From contig NZ_QKNS01000002.1 in NCBI RefSeq assembly GCF_003231285.1, positions 186,001 to 250,000 on the forward strand: 64,000 bases of DNA, read 5' to 3'. Source of the DNA: Hymenobacter sediminis (GTDB taxonomy: Bacteria; Bacteroidota; Bacteroidia; Cytophagales; Hymenobacteraceae). The notes under the pieces are model-generated. The model saw nothing but the letters and a program-made list of their open reading frames with translations, did not search any database and had not been told where the DNA came from. Below, one piece after another: positions 34,975 through 41,662 of this stretch. Each line of letters starts with the position of its first letter. Position 1 is the stretch's first letter. Both the position numbers and the translations under genes were made by a program.

Positions 34975-35270
34975 GAGTATGAGGACCTGTTTTATTGCTG
35001 ATGGGAGAGGAAGCGGCGGCCCTTGCGAATAGCCTTACCGCTCTTGAAGGGGTAGTAGGCAACTCAGGTGCCAACTTTGGCTAAAACCACGCCGTATGGC
35101 CCACTGAAAAATTTAAATTTTCAGGTTAAACCTTATAGTTTAAAACCCATCGTATTTGTCAAATATCTGATAGGTAGATTGTTGTGAGATAAAGGCCAGC
35201 CTAAAGTTAGTAGTGCGCTAGGCTAAGATGCGCGCAACTGCGGGGGGTAGGGCGCGCTTGGCATGGGCCG
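34975..35270. other. Intergenic region upstream of the first sulfur leader
   Basis: No gene seen. The middle part (about 35100-35180) is A+T rich. It contains a GGGTAGGG octamer at about 35246. Confidence 0.5.
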
Positions 35271-35302
35271 TTTGCAGGACCAGCATTCCGGTTCTACCTT
35301 TG
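35271..35302 (+). promoter_or_regulatory. Bacteroidota promoter of the SAM-riboswitch/permease transcript
   Basis: TTTG at 35271-35274 and TACCTTTG at 35295-35302 are both exact consensus boxes, separated by 20 bases. The expected start is close to 35308, about 23 bases before the riboswitch. Confidence 0.8.
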
Positions 35303-35330
35303 CCACATCAATTCTTTCTAGCCCAAAGGA

Positions 35331-35430
35331 TTGTTTTTATACAGAGGCGCTGAGAGACAGGCTCTATGACGCGTCGGCAACCATCCGCAACTGCCGGAAC
35401 GGTGCCAATTCCTGACCATATAAAAACAAC
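35331..35430 (+). ncRNA. SAM-I (S-box) riboswitch upstream of the permease
   Basis: A 9-bp P1 stem pairs GTTTTTATA (35333-35341) with TATAAAAAC (35419-35427). Inside are the S-box core segments: AGAGGCGCTGAGAGACAGGC, TATGACGCGTCGGCAACC and CGGTGCCAATTCCTG, in the order and spacing of SAM-I riboswitches. It senses S-adenosylmethionine. The 3' strand of P1 ends nine bases before the GTG of a Cys-rich reading frame, in the place where an A-rich ribosome-binding region of Bacteroidota lies, so SAM could hide that start. Confidence 0.9.
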
Positions 35431-35435
35431 AAGCC

Positions 35436-35543
35436 GTGGACTTTTGCCCCTGCCGTAGTACCCCGTTCGTAGTTTCCGCTGCCTTCTTCGGTGCGTCCAC
35501 CACCGAGCCGCGTTGTTGTAGTGGCTCGTGTTGTTGCTGTTGA
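35436..35543 (+). CDS. Cys-rich leader peptide (35 residues), first copy
   Basis: GTG to TGA, starting nine bases after riboswitch P1. The peptide starts MDFCPCRSTP and ends EPRCCSGSCCCC, with eight Cys residues, six of them in the last nine positions. Five of the six clustered Cys codons are TGT, although TGC is the common Cys codon in most genes of this window. A second reading frame with the same start codon, distance from the riboswitch, length and C-terminal Cys runs follows the other SAM riboswitch (51223-51324). By analogy with actinobacterial cysteine-attenuation uORFs, translation through the Cys run probably reports Cys-tRNA supply. The peptide itself may have no function. Confidence 0.6.
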   Translation: MDFCPCRSTPFVVSAAFFGASTTEPRCCSGSCCCC

Positions 35544-35561
35544 TTTCTGCTTTCCGGGCCG

Positions 35562-35601
35562 GGAGGTGCGCTGTTCAGCAGCGGCTCCGTTTCTGTTTTT
35601 C
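35562..35601 (+). promoter_or_regulatory. Terminator-like hairpin after the first Cys-rich leader
   Basis: GGAG (35562-35565) with CTCC (35585-35588) and CGCTG (35569-35573) with CAGCG (35579-35583) form a bulged stem around TTCAG. A T-rich run follows (from 35590). It begins 19 bases after the leader stop codon and may be the attenuator controlled by leader translation. The rest of the 235-base gap to the permease shows no other clear element. Confidence 0.45.
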
Positions 35602-35778
35602 TGACCGGTCCGCTGGCCGCCTACCCCGCCCCGAGTCGGTAACTTCCTTGCTCAGGAGGTAAGCTAGCTTGCGCGCGTTTCGTAAAGCCCATCCCGAACG
35701 GCTTGCGCTATAACTGGGGTAGGGCCCTACTCAACCTTGTTTCATTACCAGTCGGCTACTTGCCGGCGAATCATTTTT

Positions 35779-37233
35779 ATGCTCAAAAAATCACTGGAAC
35801 TGCTCCGGCAGGAAGCCGCCGAAACTGGCGCGAATACTTTGAAACGAAGTCTGAACGGCTTCAACCTGATTGCCATTGGCATTGGGGTTATCATTGGGGC
35901 GGGCCTGTTCTCGCTTACCGGCATTGCGGCCGCTAACAATGCGGGCCCGGCCGTTACGCTCTCGTTTGTGGTGGCAGCCGTGGGGTGCGCCTTCTCGGCC
36001 CTATGCTACGCCGAGTTTGCCTCCATGGTACCGGTAGCCGGCTCGGCCTACACTTATGCCTACGCTACCATGGGCGAACTGTTCGCCTGGATTATCGGCT
36101 GGGACTTGGTGCTGGAGTACTCGGTAGGCGCCGCTACGGTGGCCATCAGCTGGTCGCAATACCTGCTGAAGTTTCTGAGCAAGTACGGCATCAACCTGCC
36201 GCCGCAACTGGTGATGTCGCCCTTTGAAACGGCTACCCTGGCCAGCGGCGCCGAAGTACACGGCCTGGTGAATGTGCCAGCCATGCTCATCGTGCTGGCC
36301 ATCACCATGATTATTATTCGCGGCACCTCGGGCTCGGCCTGGTTTAATGCCCTGGTGGTTACCCTGAAAGTGGCCGTGGTGCTGGTGTTCATAGCCCTGG
36401 GCTGGCAATATATCGACCCGACTAATTACCAACCCTACATTCCGGAGAATACAGGCGTATTTGGCGAGTTTGGCTGGAGCGGTATTCTGCGCGGGGCGGG
36501 GGTAGTGTTCTTCGTGTTCATTGGCTTTGATATTGTGGCTACGATGGCCCAGGAAACCAAGAATCCGCAACGCAACATGCCCATCGGCATCATCGGCTCT
36601 TTGCTGATTTGCACCGTGCTGTTCGTGCTCTTTGGTCACGTCATGACCGGCCTAGCCAACTACACCGAGTTTAAGGATAGCGCCGCGCCGGTAGCCATTG
36701 CCATCGAAAAAACGCCCTATGCCTGGCTTTCCTCGGCCGTGATTCTGGCTATTATTATCGGCTATACCTCCGTAATTCTGGTGGATTTGCTGGGCCAGAG
36801 CCGGGTGTTTTTCTCCATGGCGAAAGACGGTTTGCTACCCCCCGTGTTTGCCCGCATCCACGGCCGCTTCCATACACCGCTGCAGTCGAACCTACTGTTG
36901 GGGTTGTTTATTGCCTTGTTCGCCGGCTTTGTACCGATTTCAGTGGTAGGCGAAATGACCTCCATTGGTACCCTGCTGGCCTTCGTGATGGTGTGCGTAG
37001 GGATTCTCATCATGCGCAAAAAGGAACCCAATGCCCCGCGCGGTTTCCGCACGCCGCTGGTGCCGCTGGTACCCATCCTGGGCATTCTAACCTGCCTTGT
37101 GATGATGGTGTCGTTGCCCTGGGAAACCTGGCTGCGCCTAGCCGTGTGGCTGGCTATCGGGTTGGCCATTTACTACGGCTACGGCCGCAAACACAGCAAG
37201 CTAGGGCAGGAAGCCCAACGGCAGGTAGCATAA
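35779..37233 (+). CDS. CAT-type amino-acid permease under SAM-riboswitch control
   Basis: A 484-residue APC-superfamily permease, cationic-amino-acid-transporter type, with about 12-14 membrane segments. The first helix has the APC substrate motif IGIGVIIGAGLFSLTGIAA, then YAEFASMVPVAGSAYTYAY and FFVFIGFDIVATMAQETKNP. The family imports diverse amino acids. Because a SAM-I riboswitch and a Cys-rich leader precede it, it is most likely an importer of methionine, cysteine or a related sulfur compound; this is inference from the leader. ATG at 35779 is used because the preceding in-frame codons encode an unlikely extension. It converges on the Met8-TSUP gene of the sulfate operon across a strong terminator. 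Confidence 0.88.
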   Translation: MLKKSLELLRQEAAETGANTLKRSLNGFNLIAIGIGVIIGAGLFSLTGIAAANNAGPAVTLSFVVAAVGCAFSALCYAEFASMVPVAGSAYTYAYATMGELFAWIIGWDLVLEYSVGAATVAISWSQYLLKFLSKYGINLPPQLVMSPFETATLASGAEVHGLVNVPAMLIVLAITMIIIRGTSGSAWFNALVVTLKVAVVLVFIALGWQYIDPTNYQPYIPENTGVFGEFGWSGILRGAGVVFFVFIGFDIVATMAQETKNPQRNMPIGIIGSLLICTVLFVLFGHVMTGLANYTEFKDSAAPVAIAIEKTPYAWLSSAVILAIIIGYTSVILVDLLGQSRVFFSMAKDGLLPPVFARIHGRFHTPLQSNLLLGLFIALFAGFVPISVVGEMTSIGTLLAFVMVCVGILIMRKKEPNAPRGFRTPLVPLVPILGILTCLVMMVSLPWETWLRLAVWLAIGLAIYYGYGRKHSKLGQEAQRQVA

Positions 37234-37253
37234 ATCCTACCCTTGGTCACAAC

Positions 37254-37288
37254 AAAAATCCCCGCTGGTTCACCAGCGGGGATTTTTT
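37254..37288. terminator. Bidirectional terminator between permease and Met8-TSUP genes
   Basis: Perfect stem ATCCCCGCTGGT (37258-37269) with ACCAGCGGGGAT (37272-37283), loop TC, AAAA before and TTTTT after. It closes both sulfur transcripts from opposite sides. Confidence 0.9.
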
Positions 37289-37314
37289 GTTGGACATCTT
37301 TCTGACGCTGGACA

Positions 37315-38826
37315 CTACATAAACACTTTGCGCAGAGCCCACAGGCTCCAGATAATAACCATCAGGCCCACACCCACAAACATCCAGCGCACCGGGATGC
37401 GGCCGGCCAAACGGGCAGCGAAGGGCGAGGCGGCCACGCCGCCTACAATCAGGCCCAGGATAATCTGCCAGTGCGAGATGCCCAGGGTTGCGAAGAAGGT
37501 AACGGCGCTGGCAAACGTGACGAAAAACTCCGTGACGCTCACCGAACCAATGACGTACTGCGGTGTACGGCCCCCGGCAATGAGGGTGCTGGTCACGAGT
37601 GGGCCCCAGCCGCCTCCGCCAAAGGAGTCCAAAAAGCCCCCGGCGGCGGCCAGCAGCCCTAGCTTCTTGTGTTTTTTGCGCGGCCCGGGCTTAGAAAAGG
37701 CTTTGGAAATGATACGTACGCCCAGCAGCAGCAGGTAGGAGGCCAGCAACGGCTTCACGTAAGCCGCATACGTTTCGCCGAATTTCGAGAGCAGGTAGGC
37801 ACCCGTAATGGCGCCCAGCACGCCCGGAATCAGCAGTACTTTAAACAGGCGCTTGTTCACGTTGCCAAAGCGGTAGTGGTGGTAGCCCGAGGCCCCGCTG
37901 GCAAACATTTCGGCGGTATGGATGCTGGCACTCACGGCCGCAGGCGCAATGTTCAAACTCATCAGGCTGATGGCCGTGACTACCCCATAGCCCATGCCCA
38001 AGAGCCCATCAACCAGCTGAGCCCCAAACCCAATGGCCACAAATAGCCAGAACGTTTCAGCGTGGGTGGCCGCCCCCCAAACTTGCTCCCACGTGTAGTA
38101 ATGCGACAACACGTTGATAATCGCCATGATGGCGAAGCCTACCAGTGAGGCCGTAGCAATGCGCCGCCACCGGGCTGCCGCCGGCGACTCGTAGGCCGGG
38201 CCGCCGGTCAGCTCGGCTGTTACCGCATTCAACGACTTCACCTTGTGAGCAAAGTCGCCGCCTACCTTATCCCGGATAATGGACATGCGCTGGAGCACAT
38301 CGTGCAGCTCATCCGGCAGCGTCTGGGTCAGCATTTCGCGCAGACGCTTGGCAATGGTGGGCGATTTGCCGTTGGTGCTGATGGCAATTTTCAGGTCGCC
38401 TTTCTGCACGATGGAGCCCAGATAAAAGTCGCAGGCCTCAGGTGTGTCGGCCACGTTGCAGAGCAGGCGTTGGCGGGTCGCATCGGCCTTGATGGCAAGG
38501 TTTAGCTTCTTGTCGTTGGTTGCCACAATCACCAGGTCGTGGCCGACCAGGTCGGTGGTTTGGTAGGGCTGCTCGCGCAGCTGCACGGCCGGATGGCGGG
38601 CGGCCAAGGCTTTCAATTCCGGCGAAAACCAGGTGGCGACTACCGTTACTGCGGCGGCCGGGCTGTTCGAGAGCAGGGCCGCGAGCTTTTCATGTCCTAC
38701 ATAGCCCCCACCCACGAGTAGTACGTGCAGCTGCTCCAGCTTCAGAAAAACAGGAAACAGCCGGTTGCTATTCAGGTGCGGCGGCGGCTCCGGCTGGGGA
38801 AGAAGTTCGTTGGAAGGAAGAGGCAT
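37315..38826 (-). CDS. Fusion of siroheme dehydrogenase (Met8-like) and TSUP permease
   Basis: A 503-residue two-part protein. Residues about 20-190 are a precorrin-2 dehydrogenase/ferrochelatase of the Met8/CysG N-terminal type: FPVFLKLEQLHVLLVGGGYV with the NAD motif GGGYVGHEK, then VIVATNDKKLN, CNVADTPEACDFYLGSIVQKGDLKIAISTNGKSPTIAK. Residues about 215-503 are a TauE/SafE (TSUP) permease with about eight membrane segments, including GAQLVDGLLGMGYGV and GFLDSFGGGGWGPLV, the repeated family motif. It is the last gene of the sulfur series. The enzyme half would supply siroheme to CysI; the permease half probably imports sulfate or thiosulfate, or exports sulfite. Substrate is inference. A long palindrome separates it from cysI. 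Confidence 0.88.
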   Translation of the reverse strand: MPLPSNELLPQPEPPPHLNSNRLFPVFLKLEQLHVLLVGGGYVGHEKLAALLSNSPAAAVTVVATWFSPELKALAARHPAVQLREQPYQTTDLVGHDLVIVATNDKKLNLAIKADATRQRLLCNVADTPEACDFYLGSIVQKGDLKIAISTNGKSPTIAKRLREMLTQTLPDELHDVLQRMSIIRDKVGGDFAHKVKSLNAVTAELTGGPAYESPAAARWRRIATASLVGFAIMAIINVLSHYYTWEQVWGAATHAETFWLFVAIGFGAQLVDGLLGMGYGVVTAISLMSLNIAPAAVSASIHTAEMFASGASGYHHYRFGNVNKRLFKVLLIPGVLGAITGAYLLSKFGETYAAYVKPLLASYLLLLGVRIISKAFSKPGPRKKHKKLGLLAAAGGFLDSFGGGGWGPLVTSTLIAGGRTPQYVIGSVSVTEFFVTFASAVTFFATLGISHWQIILGLIVGGVAASPFAARLAGRIPVRWMFVGVGLMVIIWSLWALRKVFM

Positions 38827-38881
38827 GGGTTGGTGTTGGTTGGGACGGAGGGGTAGGGAGCAGTATAATCCAAATCTATTC

Positions 38882-38974
38882 TGTCATCCTGAGCAGCGCG
38901 AAGGACCTCTATTGCTAACTAATTTAATCGTGCAGACGAAGCGGTAGAGGTCCTTCGCTCTGCTCAGGATGACA
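38882..38974. repeat. GTCATCCTGAGC-family palindrome between cysI and Met8-TSUP
   Basis: Arms about 38882-38910 and 38946-38974 (TGTCATCCTGAGCAGCGCGA with its approximate complement ending in GCTCAGGATGACA) enclose a 35-base loop. Confidence 0.85.
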
Positions 38975-38988
38975 AACAATTTTATAAT

Positions 38989-40695
38989 CTACTCATGAAA
39001 CGTCAGGCCGCTGGTGGTGGCTTGCACGTATCCCTGGCGAATCATGAAGTCACCGAAGTGCTCCTGGGGCTGGCGGTTTTGGGCGTAGTCGGCGAAGAGC
39101 GGGGTAAGCTCCGCCACAATGCCGTCCTCGTCCAACATTTCTTTGTAGAGCTTGTTCATCCGCTCCCCATTGAAAGCGGCACCGAGGTAGAGGTTGTAGC
39201 GACCAACTGCCCGGCCTACCAACCCAATTTCGCCGAGGTAGGGGCGGGCGCAGCCGTTGGGGCAGCCCGTCATCCGAATCAGGATATCATCGTTGGTGAG
39301 GTTGTGAGCGGCCAGTATAGGCTCCAATCTATCAATAAGTTGCGGAATATAGCGTTCGGCTTCGGCAAAAGCCAGCGAGCAGGTATTCAGGGCCACGCAC
39401 GCTAGAGCGCCCCGCCGCAGCCCCGAGGAAGTTTCCACGGCTACCCCGTACTTGGCCAGAATCGTCTCGATGGTGAGGCGGTCTGCGGGCGCTACATTGG
39501 CCAGAATCAGGTTCTGGTTGCCGGTTAGGCGGAAGTCGCCGCGGTGGAAGGCCGCTATTTCGCGCAGGGCAGTTTTGAGCTGGCTGCCGGGCCGGTCGGC
39601 CACGCGGCCGCCTTCCACGAACAGGGTGAGGTGGTGGGCACCGTCGGGGCCCTGGCTCCACCCGAAGGCGTCGCCGGAGCTTTTGAACTCGTAGGCCCGC
39701 ACCGGTTCCAAGGCAAAGCCCAGGCGCTTATCCAGCTCGGTTTTGAACACGTCGAGACCCACGCGGTCCAGGGTGTACTTAAGGCGGCTGAACTTGCGGT
39801 TTTCGCGGTTGCCCCAGTCGCGCTGAATAGTGACTACTTTCTCGCACACGTCCACTACCTTCTCAGCGGGCACAAACCCGATCAGGCTGGCCAACCGGGG
39901 GTAGGTTTCGGGCATGCCAAAGGTCATGCCCATGCCGCCGCCCACGGCCACGTTGAAGCCCAGCAGGTGGCCATTTTCTTCAATGGCAATCAGGCCTAGG
40001 TCATTAGCAAAGATGTCGGTGTCGTTGTGGGGCGGCACGGCCAGCGCAATCTTGAACTTGCGGGGCAGGTAGGTTTTGCCGTAAATCGGCTCGGCATCTT
40101 CCTCTCCCTCGTTCGGCGCGCTGCTGTACTTCGATTCCCCATCCAGCCACAATTCCCAGTAAGCCGAGGTGCGGGGCGTGAGGTGGGCACTGATCTGCCG
40201 GGACACCTCGTACACTTCTTGGTGCACGCGGCTCTGGTGCGGGTTGGGGTTGAACATCACGTTACGGTTCACGTCGCCGCAGCCCGCAATGCTGTCCAGC
40301 AGGGCATCATTGAAGCCCTGAATGGTTTTTTTAAGGTTGCGCTTGAGCACGCCGTGCAGCTGAAACGCCTGGCGGGTAGTGAGCTTGAGCGTGCCGTTGC
40401 CGTACTGATCGGCCAACTCATCCATGCGCGTCCACTGAGCCGCGGAGGCCACGCCGCCGGGCACCCGCACCCGAATCATGAGCGAGTACAGCGGCTCCAG
40501 CTTCTGGCGCTTCCGCTCGCTGTCCAAGTCCCGGTCGGTCTGCTGGTAGGAGCCGTGGAACTTGATCAGGTGGGTATCGCCGGGGTAGAGGGCCCCGGTA
40601 ATGGGGTTGACGAGACTTTCGGCCAGGGTGCCACGCAGGTAGTTGCTGGCGTCCTTGACGTGCTCGACTTCGGAAAGCTTTTGAATATCAGCCAT
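38989..40695 (-). CDS. cysI: Sulfite reductase hemoprotein subunit
   Basis: A 568-residue siroheme/[4Fe-4S] protein that reduces sulfite to sulfide with electrons from CysJ. The iron-sulfur ligands are visible as CVALNTC (C-x5-C) and CPNGC (C-x3-C in TGCPNGCARPYLGEIGLVG). Earlier segments such as LKLTTRQAFQLHGVLKRNLK and GCGDVNRNVMFNPNP are typical of CysI. ATG at 40695 (MADIQKLSEVE) is the family start; the longer frame overlaps DUF2490. The DUF2490 stop is four bases upstream, so the two are translationally close. Nitrite reductase is a less likely alternative given the neighbours. Confidence 0.96.
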   Translation of the reverse strand: MADIQKLSEVEHVKDASNYLRGTLAESLVNPITGALYPGDTHLIKFHGSYQQTDRDLDSERKRQKLEPLYSLMIRVRVPGGVASAAQWTRMDELADQYGNGTLKLTTRQAFQLHGVLKRNLKKTIQGFNDALLDSIAGCGDVNRNVMFNPNPHQSRVHQEVYEVSRQISAHLTPRTSAYWELWLDGESKYSSAPNEGEEDAEPIYGKTYLPRKFKIALAVPPHNDTDIFANDLGLIAIEENGHLLGFNVAVGGGMGMTFGMPETYPRLASLIGFVPAEKVVDVCEKVVTIQRDWGNRENRKFSRLKYTLDRVGLDVFKTELDKRLGFALEPVRAYEFKSSGDAFGWSQGPDGAHHLTLFVEGGRVADRPGSQLKTALREIAAFHRGDFRLTGNQNLILANVAPADRLTIETILAKYGVAVETSSGLRRGALACVALNTCSLAFAEAERYIPQLIDRLEPILAAHNLTNDDILIRMTGCPNGCARPYLGEIGLVGRAVGRYNLYLGAAFNGERMNKLYKEMLDEDGIVAELTPLFADYAQNRQPQEHFGDFMIRQGYVQATTSGLTFHE

Positions 40696-40699
40696 GAGG

Positions 40700-41473
40700 T
40701 TACGGGGCAGTAGTGGGGGTAGGCGGGACGGGCGGCGGGGTCGGCCGCAGGTCGAAGTTGTGGAAGTAAAACACCCGGATGGTGTGCTGATTGCGGTAGG
40801 TGCTACCCGTCGGCAGTTGCTGAAACAGGTGCATGTAGCCCCCGTGCAGTTGGGCGTGCGGGTTGAGCTGGTACACCAGGCCGGCAAACAGCCGGTTCTG
40901 GTCGAAGTAGTTGAGGCGAATCTCCTTGCCGAAATTCATCATCACCTCATTGTTGAGCAGAAATTGCACGCCGCCGGGGGTAAAGCCCTTTTTGGTCAGG
41001 GGCAGAAACAGGGCCGCGTTGTAGCGGGTGCGGTAGTTGAAGTCGAACTCGTCGGTGCGCTCATTGCTTTGGATGGTGCGCCGGAACCGCTCTTCCAGCC
41101 GCACCCACTGCATGAGGCGGGCCTTCGGGAACTTGGTAAACCACTGCACCTGCTGCCAGGGCCGGTGCTCGGGCTGCCCGATGGTGCGGGCTCCATCGGG
41201 GAAGTGGTGCACGTAGGCGTAGCCCCCGGTCAGGCGCACGTCGTCGGTGAGGTAATACGTCAGGCCTACCCGCGCCACGCTCTGAAACAGGTCCTGCACG
41301 TAGTGGTCGTGGAGGCGCAGGTGCAAGTCGGTCCAGGTGCCCCAGCGGTTTGAGAAGCGGGTTTGGTTGAACACGCCCAGCCAGGTTTGCTGCTCGCGCA
41401 CGTACTGCTTCTGGGCCGTTGCATGCTGGCTCAGGAGCAGGAGGAAGCCGAGGGAGGATAGCAGCCGTTTCAT
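40700..41473 (-). CDS. DUF2490 outer-membrane protein in the sulfur operon
   Basis: A 257-residue protein with a signal peptide (LLSSLGFLLLLSQHATA, then QKQY). The mature part has the alternating aromatic pattern of a small outer-membrane beta-barrel, with QQTWLGVFNQTRFSNRWGTW and RLEERFRRTIQSNERTDEF, typical of DUF2490. The last ~15 residues are Pro/Thr-rich, an unusual ending for a barrel. Its function is unknown. It lies between the TonB receptor and cysI and runs into cysI with four bases between, so it is part of the sulfur assimilation unit and may assist the receptor. Confidence 0.85.
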   Translation of the reverse strand: MKRLLSSLGFLLLLSQHATAQKQYVREQQTWLGVFNQTRFSNRWGTWTDLHLRLHDHYVQDLFQSVARVGLTYYLTDDVRLTGGYAYVHHFPDGARTIGQPEHRPWQQVQWFTKFPKARLMQWVRLEERFRRTIQSNERTDEFDFNYRTRYNAALFLPLTKKGFTPGGVQFLLNNEVMMNFGKEIRLNYFDQNRLFAGLVYQLNPHAQLHGGYMHLFQQLPTGSTYRNQHTIRVFYFHNFDLRPTPPPVPPTPTTAP

Positions 41474-41484
41474 AACAAAGAAGC

Positions 41485-41662
41485 GTTTTTAGAACCTAGC
41501 ACCCCTCCTTGGATAAGGAGGGGTTGGGGGTGGTTGACCGGAGCGTTGAACGACTTGCTAGCTCTAGTTTCTAGTTCTAGCCTTTCAACCACCCCCAACC
41601 CCTCGCCGCTTGATGCGCGGAATCATCTGAGGAGGGGAGCTAGCTTTCTAGCTTTAGTTTTA
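41485..41662. repeat. CTCCCC-family palindrome after the TonB receptor gene
   Basis: Arms about 41496-41537 and 41585-41643 contain ACCCCTCCTTGGATAAGGAG and GGGGTTGGGGGTGGTTGA with their complements. The right border TTCTAGCTTTAGTTTTAG is the same as in the copy ending at 45000. The TAA stop of the receptor (41660-41662) lies in this border. Confidence 0.8.

Noticed and set aside
35331..35430. Reading the two leader RNAs as TPP or cobalamin riboswitches
   Set aside because: The GAGAGACAGGC, CGGCAACC and GGTGCCAA segments and their order are those of SAM-I; TPP and cobalamin core motifs are missing.
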